From positions 1-10,397 of the forward strand of contig JAITNO010000149.1 in assembly GCA_031290405.1 (NCBI GenBank): 10,397 bases of DNA, written 5' to 3'. This stretch comes from Spirochaetaceae bacterium. Lineage in GTDB: Bacteria > Spirochaetota > Spirochaetia > Treponematales > Breznakiellaceae. The position numbers and the translations under genes were made by a program. Below the pieces are notes generated by a model, which saw only the letters and a list, made by a program, of their open reading frames with translations, was not told the DNA's origin and did not search any database. The number at the start of each line of letters is the position of its first letter. Position 1 is the first letter of the stretch. Below, piece after piece: positions 5,834-10,397 of the stretch.

Positions 5834-6583
5834 TTAGAAGCCTTCAAAGAACTCACGGCTGGTGGCCGCTTGGTAGGCTTGGGTTTGGCTCTGGCTGTCT
5901 CGTTTATCGAAGTGGATTGAGGCGGACAGGAGGAGGAACTGGCTCTGGAACGGCGCCTTTTCGAGGGCGACGAGGTGGTAGACTCTGTAAGCGTCGGCGA
6001 ATGGGTTGCCGCTGTCGCTGTCGCGTAGGGCGCTTGCCTCCGGATAGCGGGCGGCGGCGGCGGCGCGGCCGATGCGCGTCCAACATCCTTCGCTGCGGGC
6101 GGTCGGTGGCCAGGGGGCGCCGACGAGCGCCTGAGTGAGCGTCTGGAAGGCGCTGCCGTAGACGATGTCGGGCGAGGCGACGAGCGCCTGCGTAAGGCGC
6201 GCGTAGACGCGGCGGTAGACGGCGGTGGGGAGGTCGCGCGCGTCCGTGTAGGAGGCCGCCCGGGCGCGGAGCATGGGGAGGGCCGGGCCCGTCCACTCGA
6301 TGACGAAGCACTGGAGGTCGCGGTAGTTGGGGAGCGCTTCGACGGCGCGCGGCCCCCCTCCCAGGTAGGCGGCAAGCCAGGCGGGGAGGGGGAGGCCCTG
6401 CACTTTGCCTTCGTAGTCTTTGATTTCGACGGGGAGGTTTTCGTCGAGGGTCGCATACGGCGCGAAATGGGGGACGAGGAGGCCCGGAGGCGGGGGCCCG
6501 GGCCCGCGCGGCACGGCGGCGCAAGATGACAGGAGGATGGCGAGGGCGATGGGGAGGAGGGCGCGGGCGAGGAAGGCGCTCAT
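5834..6583 (-). CDS. Predicted lipoprotein of unknown function (249 aa)
   Basis: The N-terminus MSAFLARALLPIALAILLSSC is a clear lipoprotein signal with lipobox LSSC and acylated Cys21. A Pro/Gly-rich tether (residues 24-35) follows. The mature domain has several Tyr/Arg/Ala helices (for example AVYRRVYARLTQAL, 120-133) and a C-terminal segment of likely strands around QFLLLSASIHF (residues 215-225). No family is recognised. Its start overlaps the end of the tRNA-transferase-like gene by 4 bp (ATGA), and the next lipoprotein gene begins two bases after its stop, so the three are likely translated as a coupled unit. The two adjacent lipoproteins may act together at the membrane, but this rests on position only. 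Confidence 0.8.
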   Translation of the reverse strand: MSAFLARALLPIALAILLSSCAAVPRGPGPPPPGLLVPHFAPYATLDENLPVEIKDYEGKVQGLPLPAWLAAYLGGGPRAVEALPNYRDLQCFVIEWTGPALPMLRARAASYTDARDLPTAVYRRVYARLTQALVASPDIVYGSAFQTLTQALVGAPWPPTARSEGCWTRIGRAAAAARYPEASALRDSDSGNPFADAYRVYHLVALEKAPFQSQFLLLSASIHFDKRDSQSQTQAYQAATSREFFEGF

Positions 6584-7320
6584 GGGGCGCGGGCAGCTCT
6601 GAAGGCGGCGACGAAGTCCGACAGGGGGAGGTCCTCTGCGCCTAAGGTGTATTTGTAGTCCAACGGCATCCCGAGGTCCCAGAAGGCGTAGCCGCGCTCG
6701 CGGAGGTGTCTGGCGGTAAGGATCATCTGAGCCCTGCCGCAGGAGTTCTGCTCATGGTAGCCAGAATAGCTGGTGTAGACCCTGCCGCAGCTTACGCCGA
6801 ACTCTCCGGCGACGAGCGCGCCGTCTTTGTAGAGGGCGAAAGAAGAGGGACGGACGGCGGGATGCCCCTGGGCGCGAAGGCGGCGGAGGGAGTCGACGAG
6901 CGGAGGGGTAAGCCAATCGTCGCCGTGTATGTCGATGCATTTCTGGACGATGGCATCGTAGTCGGCGTCGGCGCGGAGCTGGCAGCGCGGGAGGAGCGCC
7001 CTGACGCTGCGGGAGGTGCGAAGGCGGTCAAAGTGGAGGACGCTGCGCGTAAGATGGTGTTTGGGGAGGAGGATGAAGGTCTCCTGGGCGACTGCGGCCC
7101 CCGCGCCGCCATCGCATTCTTCCAGCCGAACGGACATGACGAGGAAGCCGGCGCGCATGAGGGAGGCGAGGAAGCGGGGGCTAAAGTCGTCGCTTACGAT
7201 GAATTCTTCGCGGTAGCCGCTGCGCCGGATGTAGTCGATAACGTCGTCGGGGCGGTCGGGCGGTCGGGCGAGCAGATGCCCCGAATGGGTCATCCACATG
7301 GTCAAGAGGCGCCCTTGCAT
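6580..7320 (-). CDS. Leucyl/phenylalanyl-tRNA-protein transferase homologue (Aat-like), probably divergent
   Basis: The 246-residue product matches the Aat fold region by region. FILLPKHHLTRSVLHFDRL with SRSVRALL (82-110) corresponds to the Aat block around the H-SRS motif; YDAIVQKC..HGDDWLTPPLVDSLRRL (121-148) to the central Trp block; GALVAGEFGVSCGRVYTS (167-184) to the LVGGLYGV..GRVFFGE block; and WDLGMPLDYKYTLGAEDLPLSDF (214-236) to DCQ....HL.SLGA..I.R..F. Aat adds Leu or Phe from aminoacyl-tRNA to protein N-termini, marking them for ClpAP degradation. However, the Glu of the GE motif and the Gln of DCQ, important in E. coli Aat as I recall, read Tyr and Gly here, so activity or substrate may differ. 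The N-terminal 65 residues are also atypical. It overlaps the upstream gene by 19 bp; starts at Met8 or Met10 are possible. It overlaps the next gene by 4 bp. Confidence 0.72.
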   Translation of the reverse strand: MQGRLLTMWMTHSGHLLARPPDRPDDVIDYIRRSGYREEFIVSDDFSPRFLASLMRAGFLVMSVRLEECDGGAGAAVAQETFILLPKHHLTRSVLHFDRLRTSRSVRALLPRCQLRADADYDAIVQKCIDIHGDDWLTPPLVDSLRRLRAQGHPAVRPSSFALYKDGALVAGEFGVSCGRVYTSYSGYHEQNSCGRAQMILTARHLRERGYAFWDLGMPLDYKYTLGAEDLPLSDFVAAFRAARAP

Positions 7321-9431
7321 TCGGCGATGGATTTCTGCATAAGGGCGGCGACGTCGGTGCGTTTCTCTACCCAGAGGACAGGCTCCCTGCCTTCGTTGTT
7401 GAGGCTTCGGTAGACGACCTCCCTGTCGGCCTGGTATGCGGCGCTTGCAGGGTTGTTGAGGCGCTCGTCCAACACGGCGCAGATGGCAAGGGTGAAGTAG
7501 ACCAGGGTGATGTTGGTTCGCTGCTTCTTGGGGAGGAGAAGGCCCAGTCGTTTTGAAAGGGGGTTCTCGATTTCAAAATGGTAGGGGGCCTCCGCGTTTT
7601 TCGCTTTAAGGTAGACGGCGCCTGATTCCAGGCCGCCGTTCTTCTTCACGGCGTCGATGTCCTCGGCGATTTCGGTGAGCATCCTGCGGAGGTCGCGGAC
7701 GGTGGCGTAGAGAGCGGTAACGTTCTTTTTTGAGAATGATGGGGGTATTCCGGACTTGTACTCGTAATGGGGGAAGAAGTAGTAACGGCGCATCCAATGG
7801 ATGTCGTTGAGGAGGTTCATGGCGTAGGTGGTTTTTGGACGGCGGCTCTTGGACGGGTCGAAGATGCGGGCGTATTCGTCAATCTTTGGGATGTAGTTGC
7901 CGTAAAAGCTTTCTTCCAGGATTCGCTGCCACTGGTCGAGTATCGGCGTGATGCCGTCTTCTTCGCCGAAGTTAAGGGCGAATTGCATCGAGCGGAAGCC
8001 GACGAGGAGCTCCCCTGCGATGCGGGCAAGGACGAGGACGCTCTGGGACGGGTCCAGCGGCGAGATGATGGCGCTGTTCTTCTTTAAATCGAGGAGGTCG
8101 GCGAAGTAGGGGTAGAGGTCGGGGTTCTTGTCCAGCCGCTTCCAGCCGGCGTCGGGGAACAGGAGCTCGAGGGTGTCCAGGCCCTTGTCCAGGGCCCTCT
8201 GCTCGGCGTCGTTTCTTTTTTTCATGGTGTGCGCCGCTCTCACCTCGGCGCCTTCAGCTCGGGTCGCCGCCGCATCGGCACGGGTCGCCGCCACGTCAGC
8301 ATGGGTCGTCGCCGCGTCGGGCTCAGGCTCCGCAGGCGCCGCCGCGGACGCCGCAGGCTCAGGCGGCGCGGCAAGCGGCGGGAGCGGCGGGTCGCTTGAG
8401 TCCAGGGCGGCCTCCAGCGCTGCCTGTTCATCCTCTTGCCACAGGGCCGGCGCGATGACGGACTCCTCGCTCACATTAAGGAAGGCAAGGAACGCCGCGC
8501 GGTTGCGGCTAAAGAACTCTTCGTAGGGCAGATAGACGTCGCTTAGAATCTTCATCAGAAGGGGATACATGAAGCGGTGGATGTGGAAGCGCGTGTACTC
8601 CAGCGCGGCCAGCGCGTCGGCAATGTTAGAGCGCAGCGCTTCGGTCTGGGCGCTGGGGTTTTCCATAAAGAGCGCGCGGTGCAGCTTGTCGAAGGCTCCC
8701 TGGATATGCTCCTCGGCGGACAGTTTTTCCAGCAGGACGAGGGGACGGTAGAACTCTTTTAACAGGCGTGAAAAGTCCTGGACGCGGACGGCGCGCGGAT
8801 TCCGCTGCAGTCGCGCAATCTCCCTGGAGAGCGCGTCCAGCTTCCACTGCCGCAGCGTGTCCAGTACAAGCGCCGCAAACGGCGAGAGCTTCTTCAGCGC
8901 CGCCTCGAGGTCTTTATTGTTGCGCGGGTACAAGAGCCGCGTCGCGTGAACGACGATTTCGATTTGCTTATAGTATTCGAGGATGATGTACTTGACGAAA
9001 CGGACGCTCACCTTGTCCTGCGGGGCGTTGAAGAACGAAAGCTTCGAGACGAGGCTCTGGAACGCAGTCTTGATGCCGAACTCCGCGTCGGCGCAACAGG
9101 CGTCCATCCGCACGCGCTGCGCGTATTTCGGCCGTGGGACGGGCAGCGAGGCGCGGACGGGGGCGGCGGCCCTCTCCTCGTCCTGCCCCGCGCCTGCGAC
9201 CTCGATAATCCGCTGCCCGCTCTTGCGGGCCTTTCCCTTGCCGCCGGCGGCCTCCTTCTCGGCGGCAATCGCGTCGGCGATTTTCGCATCCTCATACTCG
9301 GTGCGCTCTCGTCCGACTTCACCGCCGAGCATCTTCTGCATCCGCTTGGCTTCTTTTTCGCCCAGGGGCCCAAGCCGCCCCTTTATCTTGTCAAGCTCTC
9401 CTGGAGCGTAGACCGCTTTCTCGTTCGCCAT
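7302..9431 (-). CDS. Large conserved-looking spirochaete protein of unknown function
   Basis: The product is about 709 residues and cytoplasmic by lack of a signal. It begins MANEKAVYAPGELDKIKGRLG; the YAPGELDKIK...LGGEVGRERTEYE pattern recalls a Treponema-restricted family, perhaps the one labelled DUF5312, though I cannot verify this. Residues about 50-105 are charged and low in complexity. Two long helical domains follow (about 120-335 and 410-690), separated by a Pro/Ala/Glu linker (about 340-400) built partly from 7-residue repeats. The second half is rich in aromatic residues (YYFFPHYEYKSGIPPSFSKK). No catalytic motif is seen. I prefer the ATG at 9431; an ATG at 9449 would add MRYTAA, and neither has a strong ribosome-binding site. 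It is the first gene of the operon and overlaps the Aat-like gene by 19 bp. No convincing promoter is visible in the short stretch between it and the transposase remnant. Confidence 0.8.
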   Translation of the reverse strand: MANEKAVYAPGELDKIKGRLGPLGEKEAKRMQKMLGGEVGRERTEYEDAKIADAIAAEKEAAGGKGKARKSGQRIIEVAGAGQDEERAAAPVRASLPVPRPKYAQRVRMDACCADAEFGIKTAFQSLVSKLSFFNAPQDKVSVRFVKYIILEYYKQIEIVVHATRLLYPRNNKDLEAALKKLSPFAALVLDTLRQWKLDALSREIARLQRNPRAVRVQDFSRLLKEFYRPLVLLEKLSAEEHIQGAFDKLHRALFMENPSAQTEALRSNIADALAALEYTRFHIHRFMYPLLMKILSDVYLPYEEFFSRNRAAFLAFLNVSEESVIAPALWQEDEQAALEAALDSSDPPLPPLAAPPEPAASAAAPAEPEPDAATTHADVAATRADAAATRAEGAEVRAAHTMKKRNDAEQRALDKGLDTLELLFPDAGWKRLDKNPDLYPYFADLLDLKKNSAIISPLDPSQSVLVLARIAGELLVGFRSMQFALNFGEEDGITPILDQWQRILEESFYGNYIPKIDEYARIFDPSKSRRPKTTYAMNLLNDIHWMRRYYFFPHYEYKSGIPPSFSKKNVTALYATVRDLRRMLTEIAEDIDAVKKNGGLESGAVYLKAKNAEAPYHFEIENPLSKRLGLLLPKKQRTNITLVYFTLAICAVLDERLNNPASAAYQADREVVYRSLNNEGREPVLWVEKRTDVAALMQKSIAECKGAS
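8254..8316 (-). repeat. 21-bp degenerate tandem repeat inside the large protein gene
   Basis: Three 21-bp units, each containing GGGTCG(C/T)CGCC on the plus strand, encode the heptads THADVAA, TRADAAA and TRAEGAE of the interdomain linker. The units differ at several bases, so the repeat is older or under coding constraint. Its copy number can change without breaking the frame. Confidence 0.7.
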
Positions 9432-9487
9432 AGCCGCAGTGTAGCGCATTTGCTTTGTTTGATAAAGGGACCGCGTTGCCTCATTGA

Positions 9488-10265
9488 AAATGTTACCGAA
9501 AGCAAGAGAAACAGGCGTTGCTTGACGAATTCACCCGGTTGACCTGATACCACCGAAAATCCGCGGTCCGGCTCTTAGGCGTTAAGACGCCCAAAACGGT
9601 TCTGGTTTATGCGGACGGGAAGGCGGTGAACCTCAAGCCGGAAAAAAGCGGCCCGCGAATCGGAAAGGCACACGGATCCACACCGATGAGGTCGTCGCCC
9701 GTCTTAGACTCGTCTGGACCTTTTTCCGGTACAAGTGCGGGAAGATCCTCGCGCCTCTTATGCGGTCTCAGATGAAGTACATCGCGCAGTGGCAGGCCTT
9801 CGGCATCACCGGTGAAATCGCGGAAAAGCTCATAAAAATCAGCCCCGCGTCCATAGACCGATATCTCAAAAAGGACAAGGCGGCCCTCAGACTCAAGGGG
9901 AAAAGTCTCACCAAACCCCTGGATTCCCTGAAAAGCCGCATCCCCATACGCACCTTCTACACGAGTGAGGAGCGGAAGATCCCCGGTTTCCGGCAAATTG
10001 ACACCGTTCATCATTGCGGTCAGGCCACCCAGGGCCAATACGTCCATGCCTTGACCGCCACCGATGTCGCCTCAGGCTGGATAGAACTCCGTTCCCTCCT
10101 CAATAACGCCCATACATGGACTTTCGAGGCTTTGTCAAACATTAAAAATACCTCGCTGCTCCCTATCCGCGAGTTCCACAGCGACAACGGCTCCGAATTT
10201 ATCAACAACGCCACCGAAATCTGGTGCAAATCCTTTGAATTGGAACAAAGAAAGCGCTGTTTCAT
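9488..10265 (+). pseudogene. Decayed DDE transposase remnant (integrase catalytic core, ISNCY-like)
   Basis: Translation in pieces gives a recognisable transposase. Frame 2 from about 9488 reads KQALLDEFTRLT, a TGA at 9545-9547, then YHRKSAVRLLGVKTPKTVLV and YADGKAVNLKPEK. After the A6G tract at 9642-9648 the match continues in frame 1 with RPANRKGTRIHTDEVV, YKCGKILAPLMRSQM, SLKSRIPIRTFYTSEERK, then FRQIDTVHHCG and LTATDVASGWIELRSLLNNA, and FHSDNGSEF. Two catalytic aspartates are visible (codons 10000-10002 and 10183-10185); the third acidic residue and the C-terminus are missing. Such enzymes cut and join transposon ends. Defects are one in-frame stop, one apparent one-base deletion, no clear start, and loss of the 3' part just before the tandem array at 10290. 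Family assignment is from memory of similar Treponema transposases; no terminal inverted repeats are seen. It is inactive as it stands and lies head-to-head with the minus-strand operon. Confidence 0.8.
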
Positions 10266-10289
10266 GCGCCGCCCTCCCCGTTCGGGATG

Positions 10290-10397
10290 CAGAATGCCGC
10301 GTTCGGCATACAGAATGCCGCGTTCGGCATACAGAATGCCGCGTTCGGCATACAGAATGCCGCATTCGGCATACAGAATGCCGCGTTCGGCATACAG
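10290..10397. repeat. 21-bp tandem array of hairpin units (at least 5 copies), running off the window
   Basis: Five units of exactly 21 bp fill 10290-10394, with the next beginning at 10395. Each reads CAGA, then ATGCCG, a CGTT loop, CGGCAT and a final A; unit four has CATT in the loop. ATGCCG and CGGCAT are complementary, so every unit is a small hairpin. A degenerate part-unit (GTTCGGGATG, 10280-10289) precedes the array. The frame left open by the transposase remnant continues through it as a repeated MPRSAYR heptapeptide. This is intergenic-type repeat DNA whose right end is not seen. Confidence 0.9.

Noticed and set aside
9432..9490. Operon promoter upstream of the large protein gene
   Set aside because: No pair of hexamers with acceptable match and spacing could be found on the minus strand. 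The promoter may lie inside the transposase remnant.
8946..9542. Plus-strand 198-codon frame opposite the start of the first operon gene
   Set aside because: Most of it mirrors the coding frame of the large minus-strand protein, and it ends inside the transposase remnant in the wrong frame.

Overview
The window looks like chromosomal DNA from a GC-rich spirochaete of the Treponema group, possibly a gut or termite-gut lineage. The evidence is family resemblance recalled from memory: a short N-terminal motif (DWLPRDRNGKLATAKVW) typical of a Treponema hypothetical family, a large protein opening with YAPGELDKIKGRLG, spirochaete-style lipoproteins, and a DUF815 ATPase. No rRNA, tRNA or CRISPR array is present, and the species call is an inference.

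Layout, left to right. At 1-249 (minus) lies the 5' end of a gene that runs off the window. From 250 to 1099 there is an unusually structured intergenic region. It holds a 21-bp-period array of palindromes (365-453), two terminator-like hairpins facing left (579-640 and 659-706), a promoter with both hexamers at consensus facing right (765-792), an 8-bp tandem array of about 9.6 copies (795-871), a left-facing promoter (942-970) beside a G8 tract, and a separate promoter for the next gene (1027-1056). A GNAT acetyltransferase gene follows on the plus strand (1100-1630), convergent with the main operon across a 53-bp spacer made almost entirely of G and C.

From 9431 down to 1684 six genes lie head to tail on the minus strand, most overlapping or nearly touching. 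In transcription order they are: a large spirochaete protein of unknown function; a divergent leucyl/phenylalanyl-tRNA-protein transferase homologue; two unrecognised lipoproteins; a DUF815-type AAA+ ATPase, preceded by the only sizeable gap (60 bp); and a lipoprotein polysaccharide deacetylase. Three of the six products carry lipoprotein signal peptides and one is a NodB-type deacetylase, which suggests envelope work for part of the operon. The link to the tRNA-transferase homologue and the ATPase is unexplained.

Upstream of the operon is a decayed DDE transposase (about 9488-10265, plus strand) with a stop codon, a frameshift and a lost 3' end. Its end runs into another 21-bp tandem array of hairpin units (10290 to the window edge).

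The strongest candidate for something undescribed is 579-970. Two promoters face each other across the octamer array. The leftward one is followed by two hairpin/T7 terminators, so the locus could make a short repeat-containing RNA and its antisense partner. A second theme is the recurring 21-bp period, found in two intergenic arrays and once inside a gene.
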